Shown here: positions 27,693 through 36,868 of the stretch, in pieces
Numbering within the stretch: the stretch's first letter is position 1
Layout: every line of letters starts with the position of its first letter
Source of the DNA: a bacterium
GTDB lineage: Bacteria; Bacteroidota; Bacteroidia; Bacteroidales; P3
DNA: 55,615 bases
Direction: 5' to 3'
Assembly (NCBI GenBank): GCA_014802725.1
Contig: JAAVBS010000005.1
Location: forward strand, 1 to 55,615
The notes under the pieces: model-generated
Seen by the model: only the letters and a program-made list of their open reading frames with translations
Database searches by the model: none
Told to the model about the DNA's origin: nothing
Program-made: the position numbers and the translations under genes

Positions 27693-28565
27693 TTAAGCTT
27701 TGTAGATGGCCGGTAGGCAGAGCGTGTGGCTCTCGAAGGGCGGGTAAGCCCAACTGCCGACATGGGCGTCGAGCCGTTCGCCTATTTTCTCGTTGCGGGC
27801 CGCCCCGCAGGCCAACAGGAACGTGTTGCCCGCGTCTATCTTGTGTTTGTTGAGCGCGTAGAGCAGGTAATAAAGCAGGTTGTCGAAGTTGTGGTAGGGA
27901 TAGCGGTTGGCCAGCAACAGACCTTCCGGGCCTTTGAGCCAAAGGTCGAAGTAGGGTGGCCGCAGACAGAGCAGTACATGGTTCGGAAAGCGTTTGGGCA
28001 GGTCGTCGGCCGTAAAGAAACGTTCCGTCAAACGCAGATAAACGCTCTTGTGTTCGGCTTTCGGATAAAGGGCCAAAACCGCCGGCGTATAGCATTCGGG
28101 AAAACCCGTCACGATGTGGCAGTGCATCCGCCGTTGCTTGAATTTCTCTACCGCGATTTCTTCGGGCAGGGCCGGTTGCGGATAGAGCGTGTGTAAAACG
28201 GTGGCGGCATCGGGCGCTAGGCCGTATTCGGCCGGCATGAGCAACGCGGCTTCCGAAGCCACCGTATATTCCACGCAACGGTAATGCCAGTCGGGGTTCA
28301 GCAACACTTCGGCCTGGCTCAATTCGGCAAGCCGCTGTTTAAACAGAGCGGCCGCCTGTTGCGGAGAATCCTCGGCAACGGACGGCGCGGTATGCAGGCC
28401 ATCGTCCTGATAAACGTAAATACCGGTACAAAGTACGCGCAAATCGTCGGCCTGTACGGAAAACAGAACCTCGCGGCTATGCAACAACAAGCGCAGGCTC
28501 AGTTCCGATTCGCGGTATTGCTGTAGTTGCGGGCTGATGCACCTTTGGGTGCAGAACCATGCCAT
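27693..28565 (-). CDS. DUF3822 family protein
   Basis: 290 aa next to rsmD, 'VHVGSWAYPPFESHTLCLPAIYKA'-type C-terminus; family recalled, not searched. Confidence 0.65.
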   Translation of the reverse strand: MAWFCTQRCISPQLQQYRESELSLRLLLHSREVLFSVQADDLRVLCTGIYVYQDDGLHTAPSVAEDSPQQAAALFKQRLAELSQAEVLLNPDWHYRCVEYTVASEAALLMPAEYGLAPDAATVLHTLYPQPALPEEIAVEKFKQRRMHCHIVTGFPECYTPAVLALYPKAEHKSVYLRLTERFFTADDLPKRFPNHVLLCLRPPYFDLWLKGPEGLLLANRYPYHNFDNLLYYLLYALNKHKIDAGNTFLLACGAARNEKIGERLDAHVGSWAYPPFESHTLCLPAIYKA

Positions 28566-28568
28566 CGT

Positions 28569-29204
28569 TTATTCCCAGTTACCGTCGGTGATGGCTTCTT
28601 CCATACTGCCGACCTTGATGCCCGGATAACGGTTCAGGTCGTTGGCTTGGGAAATCGTATTGCGGATGAGTTGTTCATCCATGCCGTTCAGGAACAGTTC
28701 GAAGGGAACCTTGGCTTCGAAAACCGGTACGTTGTAGCCGTTCTTTTCGATGAAACCGGCCTGCAGGTCGATTTTTTCCGTCTGCTGCGTATAGGGAACA
28801 TAGGCTAAACGAGCTAAGTGGCCGTCCTTGTCGGTTTCTTTCGGGAACAAGACGTTGTAAGCGTTTTCGGTAAACGTCTCACGCGAAACGATCTTGAGTT
28901 TGATGGCCTCTTCTTCGGTCAGGGAGTCGGGCACCGTACCGATCATGCGCGTATAGGGCAACTCGCCGTCCTGCAGGAACAGGATGACGCTGTCGATGTC
29001 GTTGATGAAATGGCCATAGGCTTTCTTATAGGCTTCCTGTACCGTACGGATGTCTTTGAGGCGTTGTACGACCACGGCGGCACGCTGGTCTTTTTCTTGG
29101 TTGAACCGAACCGGTTTCATGATACCCCGGTAGATGACAAGGGCCAATACCACGGCGATGACGCCCAAGGCGATTTGCAGGACAATTCTGAGTTGCTTGT
29201 TCAT
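28569..29204 (-). CDS. Membrane-anchored hypothetical protein
   Basis: N-terminal TM 'LRIVLQIALGVIAVVLALVIYRGIM' then 'QRLKDIRTVQEAYKKAYGHFINDIDSVILFLQDGEL'. Confidence 0.7.
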   Translation of the reverse strand: MNKQLRIVLQIALGVIAVVLALVIYRGIMKPVRFNQEKDQRAAVVVQRLKDIRTVQEAYKKAYGHFINDIDSVILFLQDGELPYTRMIGTVPDSLTEEEAIKLKIVSRETFTENAYNVLFPKETDKDGHLARLAYVPYTQQTEKIDLQAGFIEKNGYNVPVFEAKVPFELFLNGMDEQLIRNTISQANDLNRYPGIKVGSMEEAITDGNWE

Positions 29205-29283
29205 GATGTTTTCGATTAGCGTTTTGTAAGGCTTTTTGCAAAGCGATGCAAATTTAGGTAAAATTTCGGATAAAGGCAACGGC

Positions 29284-30846
29284 TCAGGCGGGGTGCGCGA
29301 TGTGCCGCAGTTCGACCGTAACGGGGTAGCGTTCGCGGATGCGCCGCGCGTATTCCTCGGCACAATAGACCGAGCGGTGCTGGCCGCCCGTACAGCCGAA
29401 CGATACGCAGAGGTGCGTAAAACCGCGTTGCAGGTAGGTTTCTATATTGACGGCCGTTAGGTCCATGCATTGCCCGATAAAGCGATCCACCTGTGCAAAG
29501 CCGCGCAGGTAAACCTGTACGGGCAGGTCGCGGCCGGTCAGCGTCTTGTAGGCCGGCAGGCGGCCGGGGTTAGGCAGGCCGCGGCAGTCGAAGACAAAGC
29601 CGCCGCCGTTGCCGCTCGGGTCGGCGGGCGGCCCTTGGCGGAACGAGAAACTGCAGACCGACACCGTAAGCGTGGGGGGGGCGGCCGGGTGGCCGTCTTG
29701 GGCGGGACCGGCGGGTGGACAGGCCCATGGCCCTTCGCGCATCGTTTGGATGACGCGGGCTATTTCCGGCAGGTCGGCCGGCAGGCGGCCGCCGTCAAGC
29801 AGCCGGCCGAGGTTGGCGATGGCGTGCGGGATGCTTTGCAGAAAGACGGCCTTGCGTTCGTAGAGCCCGCGCAAGCCGTAGGCCCCCATGGCTTGAAAGA
29901 TGCGCAGGAAGACAAAACCGTAAAAATCGGTCTCGAAGTCACGGCCGGCGGGGTAAGGATAGGTCTTTGCCGTGCGCGATATATAGTATTGCAACAGTTC
30001 TTCGCGCAGCGCGGGCGTTAGGTCGGCCTTGGCTTCGTAGAGCAACGTGGCCAGGTCGTAAGCGGCCGGCCCGCGGCGGCCGCCCTGAAAGTCGATGAAC
30101 GTAAGCGGCACCGTTTCGGCATACGTCCGCATGGCGGGTGTTTCGGCGGCCGCCGTTCCGGGCAGCGGGGCACCCAGCAGGATGTTGCGGCTCTGGAAGT
30201 CGCGGCACATGAACACCTCGCGCGGCGCGGCGCCCAGCAGGGCCGTCAGCTTTTGGAAGTCGGCCTCCAACGCGCGTTCGTCGAAGGGGGTGCCGGAGAG
30301 TTTGAGGAAATAATACTTGAAATAGTTTAAATCGGCGTAAATCGCCTTTTCGTCAAAGGCCTCGTAAGGGTAGGCGGCCCGGTAGTCGAAATCTTGGCCG
30401 CCCCGGTATTGGAAGTCAATGAGGCGGTCGATAACACGGCGGTAAACCGTCGGCACGGCCACGCCCGCCGTTTGGGCCTGCGGGCAGCCGTCTTTGAGTT
30501 GTTGCAGCCAGTCGTAGAGCACGTGTTCGCCGGCGTCGGTCACGAAATAGACCGGCTGGAGTGCGTCCTGATACAGCACGTGCGGTATCGGCAGGCCTTT
30601 GGCTTCGAACTGCCGGCTGAAATCGAGATAGGCGGCGTTCTCGTGCGCGTCGGCGTGATAGACCCCCAAAAAGGTGCTGCCGTCGGGGCGGCGGAACCGG
30701 AAGTAGCGGCGGGCGGAGCCGGAGGCGGGCAAGGGCGTGCAGGCCGGCATCGGTTCATCGGGTTTGAGGAGCGGGCTTCGCCGCAAGGCTTCCAACACCG
30801 CTTGCTGCGGTGCGGCGGCCGGATCGGAGGGCGTCGGGCTTGTCAT
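29284..30846 (-). CDS. Fusion: APH-type phosphotransferase (AmgK-like) + RapZ C-terminal domain
   Basis: 'CRDFQSRNILL...TFIDFQGGRRGPAAYDLATLLYEAKADL' and 'FVFDCRGLPNPGRLPAYKTLTGRD...HLCVSFGCTGGQHRSVYCAEEYARRI'. Confidence 0.88.
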   Translation of the reverse strand: MTSPTPSDPAAAPQQAVLEALRRSPLLKPDEPMPACTPLPASGSARRYFRFRRPDGSTFLGVYHADAHENAAYLDFSRQFEAKGLPIPHVLYQDALQPVYFVTDAGEHVLYDWLQQLKDGCPQAQTAGVAVPTVYRRVIDRLIDFQYRGGQDFDYRAAYPYEAFDEKAIYADLNYFKYYFLKLSGTPFDERALEADFQKLTALLGAAPREVFMCRDFQSRNILLGAPLPGTAAAETPAMRTYAETVPLTFIDFQGGRRGPAAYDLATLLYEAKADLTPALREELLQYYISRTAKTYPYPAGRDFETDFYGFVFLRIFQAMGAYGLRGLYERKAVFLQSIPHAIANLGRLLDGGRLPADLPEIARVIQTMREGPWACPPAGPAQDGHPAAPPTLTVSVCSFSFRQGPPADPSGNGGGFVFDCRGLPNPGRLPAYKTLTGRDLPVQVYLRGFAQVDRFIGQCMDLTAVNIETYLQRGFTHLCVSFGCTGGQHRSVYCAEEYARRIRERYPVTVELRHIAHPA

Positions 30847-30853
30847 AACGGAT

Positions 30854-32161
30854 TTATTCGCGGGTGTTGAGCTGCTGTACGCCGATAAGCCGGTCGTGCC
30901 GGCCGCCGGGTTCGCGGTAAAACACCAATATATAATAATCGTTTTCGGTTTCCTGAAAGTTGTTCTCCATCGGCACGTACTGCTTGCCCTGTGCGTTTTC
31001 CAACAGCACCATATAATCGTAAAAGCCCTGTTTGAGCACCAGGGCGGTCGTGTAGAGGTTAAGGTCGCCGTCGTAATACAGCCGGCTTGCGTCGTCGGTC
31101 CGCCAATTGTTGAAATCGCCCGTCACATAAAGCTTTTGGTCGGGATGGAACGGATAGTTGAAAAAGAAATGCACGTGCGCGTAGTCGGCTTCCGTCTCCG
31201 AGTTTTGGGAATGGTTCAACTTGATGACGAAGCGGCCGTCTATGTCGTCGGTCTGTATATAACTGTCGCCCAGCCGGCTTGCCTGATCGTAGAGGAAGGC
31301 GTGCCATACGCCCACGGCGTCCAGTTCCAACCGTTGTACACCGCGGCCGGCGTAGTCGAGCGAGCGGATGTCGAAATTGCGGAATTCGTTAAGTCCGTCG
31401 AATACGAGTTCCGGTTTATCCTGATAATAATAGGTATTGCCCGTTGAATATTGCAGCGGTAGCCGCCGCGCGGTGCGCCAGTTCAGGTTCTGCACGGCAT
31501 AGACTTTCAGGCTCTGTTCGGGCGAAACCAACCGCAGGCCGTCCGTCAGCCGCACGTCAACGGCCAACTGTTGGCGGCGTATGCGTTCGGCCACGTTTTT
31601 GGACGGAAAGACCGAGGCCGAGATGTTGGCCAGGGGCTCGCAGACCAAAAACGGCACGGTCAACAGCACGCGGTCCGGTGCATCGGCATCGTAGATTTCG
31701 GCTTTGTAGAGGCCCGATTTTTTGAGTTTCTGATAGTCGGCGGGAATATTGAATTCATAATGCGCGTAGTTGACGCGCGTGGCCATCGAGAGTTCCGACG
31801 ATTCCACATAGAGCGCGTTCTGGCCGTCGATATATTCGATTTCGTTCAGGCCGGTCGGGCTGAACGAGGCGTCGAGTTGGCAGAGCGTAAGCCGGTAGCG
31901 CAGGTTCAGGTCACGGTCGGCCACGTCGTCGAAGCCTACCTTCAGTTGTTGGTCTGCGCCCAATTCCAGCATCGGCAAAACGAGCGTGGAGGCTTCGGGG
32001 GGAGTTACCGTGACACTTTTGAACACCGTGCCCGGCCACTGCAATTCGGTGGGCAGGGCGGACGACGTACCCGGCGTCTGGGCGTTCAGCGCGGCGGAGA
32101 GGAACGCCATGCCGGCTATCAGGCCACGGCACAGCGGAAGGATCGGGAAACTTTTATGCAT
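30854..32161 (-). CDS. DUF5103 / type IX secretion system plug protein
   Basis: Signal peptide; 'TLVLPMLELGADQQLKVGFDDVADRDLNLRYRLTLCQLDASFSPTGLNEIEYIDG', 'LYVTGDFNNWRTDDASRLYYDGDLNLYTTALVLKQGFYDYMVLL'. Confidence 0.82.
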   Translation of the reverse strand: MHKSFPILPLCRGLIAGMAFLSAALNAQTPGTSSALPTELQWPGTVFKSVTVTPPEASTLVLPMLELGADQQLKVGFDDVADRDLNLRYRLTLCQLDASFSPTGLNEIEYIDGQNALYVESSELSMATRVNYAHYEFNIPADYQKLKKSGLYKAEIYDADAPDRVLLTVPFLVCEPLANISASVFPSKNVAERIRRQQLAVDVRLTDGLRLVSPEQSLKVYAVQNLNWRTARRLPLQYSTGNTYYYQDKPELVFDGLNEFRNFDIRSLDYAGRGVQRLELDAVGVWHAFLYDQASRLGDSYIQTDDIDGRFVIKLNHSQNSETEADYAHVHFFFNYPFHPDQKLYVTGDFNNWRTDDASRLYYDGDLNLYTTALVLKQGFYDYMVLLENAQGKQYVPMENNFQETENDYYILVFYREPGGRHDRLIGVQQLNTRE

Positions 32162-33392
32162 GGAAGAAAATATATGCGATGACGATGGCCGCCACCACGC
32201 CGATCAGGTCGGCCATCAGACCGGCCTGTACCGCATAGCGGTATTTGCGGATGCCGACCGAGCCGAAATACAGCGCGATGATATAAAAGGTGGTATCGGC
32301 CGAACCTTGGAACAGGCAGGAGAGGCGGCCAACGAAGCTGTCCGCGCCGTAAGCGTTCATCGTCTCCACCATCATGGCCTTGGCGCCGCTGCCGCTCAGC
32401 GGTTTCATCAGGGCCGTGGGTAGGGCGGCCACGAAGTCGGTATCCATACCCAAACGCGCGAACAGCCAAGCCAAGCCATCTACGAGGTAATCCATCGCGC
32501 CGGAGGCGCGGAAAACGCCGATGGCCACAAGCATACCCACCAGATAGGGAATGATTTTGACCGTGGTCGAGAAGCCGTCTTTCGCACCGGCGATGAAAGC
32601 GTCATAGACGTTGATGCGTTTGTAGAGGCCGCCGCCGATAAAGCCCGCGATCAACAGCAGCAGCAAGCCGTTGCCGAAGACCGTGGAGAAACGCGACAGC
32701 GTTTCGGGCGCGGCCTGTGTGCCGAACCAGGCCAAACCCGCGATGAGCAGCGTCAGACCGCCGAGCCAGCCGAGGATGGTCTTATCCAACAGATTGATTT
32801 TCTGTTTGACGGCTACATATATAATGCCGCCGAGCGTGGAACAGAACGTGGCCATGAGCAACGGCAGGAAGATGTCGGTGGGATTGGCCGCGCCCAACAG
32901 CGCGCGTTGCGCCATGATGGCGATGGGGATGAGCGTGAGTCCCGACGTGTTGATGGCCAGGAACATGATTTGGGCGTTGGAGGCCGTGTCTTTTTGCGGA
33001 TTCAGGCTCTGCATGCTCTCCATCGCTTTAAGGCCGAGCGGCGTGGCGGCGTTGTCGAGGCCGAGCATATTGGCCGAGAAGTTGAGCATGAGTTGCCCCG
33101 TGGCCGGATGGTCGGCCGGGATTTCCGGAAACAGTTTGTGGAAAAACGGGCCCACGATGCGCGAGAGGAAGCGGATGACGCCCGCCCGTTCGCCTATGTT
33201 CATCAGGCCGAGCCAAAGCGTCATAATGCCGGTCAGGGGCAGGGCGATGTCCATGACGGCGAATTTGGCGTAGTCGAACGTGGCGTTCACCAACGCGCGG
33301 AAAATCTCCGCATCGCCGGTCGTGACAAAATGAAAGACCGCCACCACGATGGCAATCAAGAAAAAGGCAATCCAAATATAATTCAGCAACAT
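32154..33392 (-). CDS. Fused SpmA/SpmB-like nucleoside recognition domain membrane protein
   Basis: 'MLLNYIWIAFFLIAIVVAVFHFVTTGDAEIF', 'LNFSANMLGLDNAATPLGLKAM', 'PTALMKPLSGSGAKAMMVETMNAYGADSFVGRLSCLFQGSADTTFYI'. Confidence 0.88.
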   Translation of the reverse strand: MLLNYIWIAFFLIAIVVAVFHFVTTGDAEIFRALVNATFDYAKFAVMDIALPLTGIMTLWLGLMNIGERAGVIRFLSRIVGPFFHKLFPEIPADHPATGQLMLNFSANMLGLDNAATPLGLKAMESMQSLNPQKDTASNAQIMFLAINTSGLTLIPIAIMAQRALLGAANPTDIFLPLLMATFCSTLGGIIYVAVKQKINLLDKTILGWLGGLTLLIAGLAWFGTQAAPETLSRFSTVFGNGLLLLLIAGFIGGGLYKRINVYDAFIAGAKDGFSTTVKIIPYLVGMLVAIGVFRASGAMDYLVDGLAWLFARLGMDTDFVAALPTALMKPLSGSGAKAMMVETMNAYGADSFVGRLSCLFQGSADTTFYIIALYFGSVGIRKYRYAVQAGLMADLIGVVAAIVIAYIFFHA

Positions 33393-33411
33393 AAGGCGGT
33401 CTATTAGAAGT

Positions 33412-33430
33412 GGCGCTTGCGGTAAGCGCC
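33412..33430. repeat. Short perfect hairpin upstream of the SpmA/B gene
   Basis: GGCGCTT GCGGT AAGCGCC. Confidence 0.6.
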
Positions 33431-33471
33431 AAACAAAAATAACGAAAAAAGGCATTATGTCGGTCATAAAA

Positions 33472-33502
33472 CTTGCCGATAGTCAAAAATTCATTAAATT
33501 TG
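33472..33502 (+). promoter_or_regulatory. Promoter of V-ATPase operon
   Basis: CTTG-N19-TAAATTTG. Confidence 0.7.
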
Positions 33503-33523
33503 TCTTCCTTTATACAAAAGTCT

Positions 33524-34144
33524 ATGAATATGGAGACGGATAGCAAATTGCAGGAAATAACCCGAAAACTTTACGAAGAGGGGTTGTCCAAAGGAAAAGC
33601 CGAGGGCGAACGCCTTTTGGCCGAGGCCAAGGCGGAAGCCGACCGCTATAAAGCCGCCGTGGAAGCGGAAGTGGCCGCGATGCGCGCACAGGCTACGGCC
33701 GACATCGCCAAGGAGAGGGAAAGCGCTGAAGGCGAACTCAAACGCAGTCTGCGCCAGATGATCTCCGCCGTCAAGGCCGATTTGGAGGAGAATCTGTTGC
33801 AGAAGACCGTCGAACCCGCGGTGGGGGCGGCTTTCGAAAAGGAAAGCTTCATGGCGGAATTGCTGTTGGAAACCGTGCGGGCGTTCGGCCGCAACGAGGC
33901 CGGAACCGCCGACCTGACGTTGTTGTTGCCGGAAGCGCAGCGCGCACAGTACGACGCATTGTTGCAACGGACGTTGGGACAGGCGTTGCAGGACGGCTTG
34001 CAGGTGCAGTACCGGCACGACGTACAGCATGGCTTTCAGGTACAGAGCCGTGCCAAAGGCTATAAACTCAGTTTTACCGAAGCGGATTTCACCGCGCTGT
34101 TCAAGCAGTATGCGCGTGAGAACCTGCGTCGTTGGTTGTTTTAG
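33524..34144 (+). CDS. V/A-type ATP synthase subunit E
   Basis: 'KLQEITRKLYEEGLSKGKAEGERLLAEAKAEADRYKAAVEAEVAAMRAQA' coiled coil; operon position. Confidence 0.85.
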   Translation: MNMETDSKLQEITRKLYEEGLSKGKAEGERLLAEAKAEADRYKAAVEAEVAAMRAQATADIAKERESAEGELKRSLRQMISAVKADLEENLLQKTVEPAVGAAFEKESFMAELLLETVRAFGRNEAGTADLTLLLPEAQRAQYDALLQRTLGQALQDGLQVQYRHDVQHGFQVQSRAKGYKLSFTEADFTALFKQYARENLRRWLF

Positions 34145-34149
34145 GCGTT

Positions 34150-35085
34150 ATGTCAGCATATCCTTATTTTTCAGCCTCATTGCCGCAATGGACGTTCAAT
34201 GCGGAAGGGGACGGCCCTTCCGTGGAGGCCGTCTGCGCCGAGGCCATCGAATTGCTGAGCCGTAAGGACCTGGCGGTGCTCGCTTATATCTTTTCGCCCG
34301 CCAACCATAAGATATGGCTTGCGAAAATCCGGGCCGAAGCCGGTGCGGAAGCGCAGACGGCCGACCGGGCGTTGCCGGAAGCCGGGAACTTTGAACCGGC
34401 CTGCCTGGTGCCTTTCATCGAAACATTGCCTTATATGCAGGCGTTCAGGGGCGATTACGCGCGGCGGTGCGCGGTGGTGCCCGCCGGAGAGGAAATGCCG
34501 TCCGGCCTCCAACCTTTGGCCGACGCTTCGGACGAAGCCGTGGAGGCCTGGTCGGAAACCGAGGCCTACCGGCGTTTGCAGGCGATGTTCTACGCACAGG
34601 TGCCGGCCTTGTCGTCCGCGTTCCTGAAATCGTACTACCGTTTCGACTGGGAATGGAAAACCGTGGCCAACCGGCTCAACCGTAAGAAATACCCCGAGTT
34701 GCCGATGGACGATAACCTGCCGGAATACCCGGCCAAGGGCGACAGGGCGGCCGCCGACGCCGAGTGGATTCAGGCGTTGGAGAAAGAGCCGCTGGCGCAG
34801 CTTTGGGATTATGCCGAAGACATGGATAAGGTCATGGCCGAACCCGACCCGATGAAACGCGAATGGCTTTGCGACAGTTTCCGTTGGCGCTTTGCGGAGG
34901 CGGGCGGCGGCGACGCGACGGCTTCGACCGACAACCTGTGGGCGTATTTCGTCCGTTTGCAGTTGCAACAACGCTGGCAACGTCTTAAAAAGGCCGACGG
35001 CCGGCAACTGCTCAAAGCAAAATTGCAGTCCCTGCGGGCTGTGGATTGGGAGAAAAATGAATTCAGCGCCGGCATCGGCGCATAG
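34150..35085 (+). CDS. DUF2764 family protein (V-ATPase operon)
   Basis: 'YPYFSASLPQWTFNAEGDGPSVEAVCAEAIELLSRKDLAVL'; between subunits E and A. Confidence 0.8.
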   Translation: MSAYPYFSASLPQWTFNAEGDGPSVEAVCAEAIELLSRKDLAVLAYIFSPANHKIWLAKIRAEAGAEAQTADRALPEAGNFEPACLVPFIETLPYMQAFRGDYARRCAVVPAGEEMPSGLQPLADASDEAVEAWSETEAYRRLQAMFYAQVPALSSAFLKSYYRFDWEWKTVANRLNRKKYPELPMDDNLPEYPAKGDRAAADAEWIQALEKEPLAQLWDYAEDMDKVMAEPDPMKREWLCDSFRWRFAEAGGGDATASTDNLWAYFVRLQLQQRWQRLKKADGRQLLKAKLQSLRAVDWEKNEFSAGIGA

Positions 35086-35096
35086 CGATAGTGACT

Positions 35097-36860
35097 ATGG
35101 AGAAAACAAGAGGAACCGTAAGCGGCATTACCGCCAACCTCGTGACGGTAAAGACCGAAGGCCCCGTGGCGCAGAATGAAATCTGTTTCATCGACCTGCG
35201 CGGGGTCAAACTGATGGCCGAGGTTATCAAAATAGACGGCGATACGGCCTACGTGCAGGTTTATGAAAGCACGCGCGGCCTGCAGGTGGGGGCACCCGTC
35301 AGCTTCGAGGGGCATTTGCTCGAGGTGACGCTGGGGCCGGGCCTGTTGTCGAGTTATTACGACGGTTTGCAGAACAATCTGGAAACGATGGAAGGCGTCT
35401 TTTTGCGCCGGGGCGAATATACCGAGCCGTTGGACAAGACGAAAAAATGGGATTTCACGCCATTGGCCAAGGTGGGCGACCGCGTGCGCGCGGCCGACTG
35501 GCTCGGCGAGGTAAAGGAAGGCTGGCTGCCCCACAAAATCATGGTGCCGTTTGCCTTCAAGGGCGAATATACGGTGGAAAAGATCGTGCCGGCAGGAGCC
35601 TATACGATAGAGGAGACCGTGGCCGTGCTCAAGAACGAGGCCGGCGAGTCGTGCCCCGTGACGATGGTGCAGAAGTGGCCGGTCCGCATCGCCATTACGC
35701 ATTATAAGGAAAAGCCGCGTCCGTTCAAGGTATTGGAAACGGGCGTGCGCGTCATGGATACGTTCAACCCGATAGCCGAGGGCGGTACGGGCTTTATCCC
35801 GGGGCCGTTCGGTTCGGGTAAGACGGTGTTGCAGCACGCGATTTCGAAGCAGGCCGACGTGGATGTCATCCTCATGGCGGCTTGCGGCGAACGGGCCAAC
35901 GAGGTCGTCGAAATTTTCGCCGAGTTCCCCGAACTGGTCGATCCGCGGACGAACCGCAGCCTCATGGAGCGTACCACGATTATCTGCAACACGTCCAATA
36001 TGCCGGTGGCCGCGCGTGAGGCTTCGGTCTATACGGCCATGACCATCGGCGAGTATTACCGCGCGATGGGTTTGCGCGTGCTGTTGTTGGCCGACTCCAC
36101 GTCGCGTTGGGCGCAGGCCTTGCGCGAGATGTCGAACCGTTTGGAAGAGTTGCCGGGTCAAGACGCGTTCCCGATGGACTTGACGGCCATCATCTCCAGC
36201 TTCTACGCGCGGGCGGGCATCGTGTTCCTGAACAACGGGCAGAGCGGCTCCATCACGTTTATCGGTACGGTGTCGCCGGCGGGCGGTAACCTGAAGGAAC
36301 CCGTGACCGAGGGCACGAAAAAGGCCGCGCGCTGTTTTTATGCCTTGGCTCAGTCGCGTGCCGACAGCAAGCGTTATCCGGCCATCGACCCGATTGACAG
36401 TTATTCCAAATACTTGGACTATCCGGAGATAGAAGCCTATATGAACGAACGTATGGGCGCGGGTTGGGTCGATAAGGTGCGCGCCGGCAAAAACTACGTG
36501 TTGCGCGGCAAGGAAGCCAACGAACAGATCAACATCCTTGGCGACGACGGCGTACCCGTTTCGTATCACGACAGTTTTTGGAAATCGGAACTCATCGACT
36601 TCGTGATTCTGCAACAGGATGCGTTCGACAGCACCGACAGCCTGACGCCGATGGAACGTCAGCGTTATATGTTCGAGAAGGTTATGGGGCTGTGCGAACG
36701 TCAGTACCGTTTTGAGGATTTCAACGATTGCGTACAGTTCTACAAGCAGTTGATTAACCTTTTCAAGCAGATGAACTACAGTCAGTTCCAAAGCGAGGAT
36801 TTCAAACGTTACGAACAGGAAATAGATACGTGGGTTGCCCGCTATCAACAAGATAAATAA
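35097..36860 (+). CDS. V/A-type ATP synthase subunit A
   Basis: 'GPFGSGKTVLQHAISKQADVDVILMAACGERANEVVEIFAEFPEL'. Confidence 0.96.
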   Translation: MEKTRGTVSGITANLVTVKTEGPVAQNEICFIDLRGVKLMAEVIKIDGDTAYVQVYESTRGLQVGAPVSFEGHLLEVTLGPGLLSSYYDGLQNNLETMEGVFLRRGEYTEPLDKTKKWDFTPLAKVGDRVRAADWLGEVKEGWLPHKIMVPFAFKGEYTVEKIVPAGAYTIEETVAVLKNEAGESCPVTMVQKWPVRIAITHYKEKPRPFKVLETGVRVMDTFNPIAEGGTGFIPGPFGSGKTVLQHAISKQADVDVILMAACGERANEVVEIFAEFPELVDPRTNRSLMERTTIICNTSNMPVAAREASVYTAMTIGEYYRAMGLRVLLLADSTSRWAQALREMSNRLEELPGQDAFPMDLTAIISSFYARAGIVFLNNGQSGSITFIGTVSPAGGNLKEPVTEGTKKAARCFYALAQSRADSKRYPAIDPIDSYSKYLDYPEIEAYMNERMGAGWVDKVRAGKNYVLRGKEANEQINILGDDGVPVSYHDSFWKSELIDFVILQQDAFDSTDSLTPMERQRYMFEKVMGLCERQYRFEDFNDCVQFYKQLINLFKQMNYSQFQSEDFKRYEQEIDTWVARYQQDK

Positions 36861-36868
36861 GCGAGATT

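Noticed and set aside
34809-36851. 680-aa minus-strand ORF antisense to the V-ATPase subunit A gene
   Set aside because: Long antisense ORFs are expected in GC-rich coding DNA; the translation is low-complexity His/Arg-rich with no recognisable domain, and the plus strand encodes a certain ATPase subunit.
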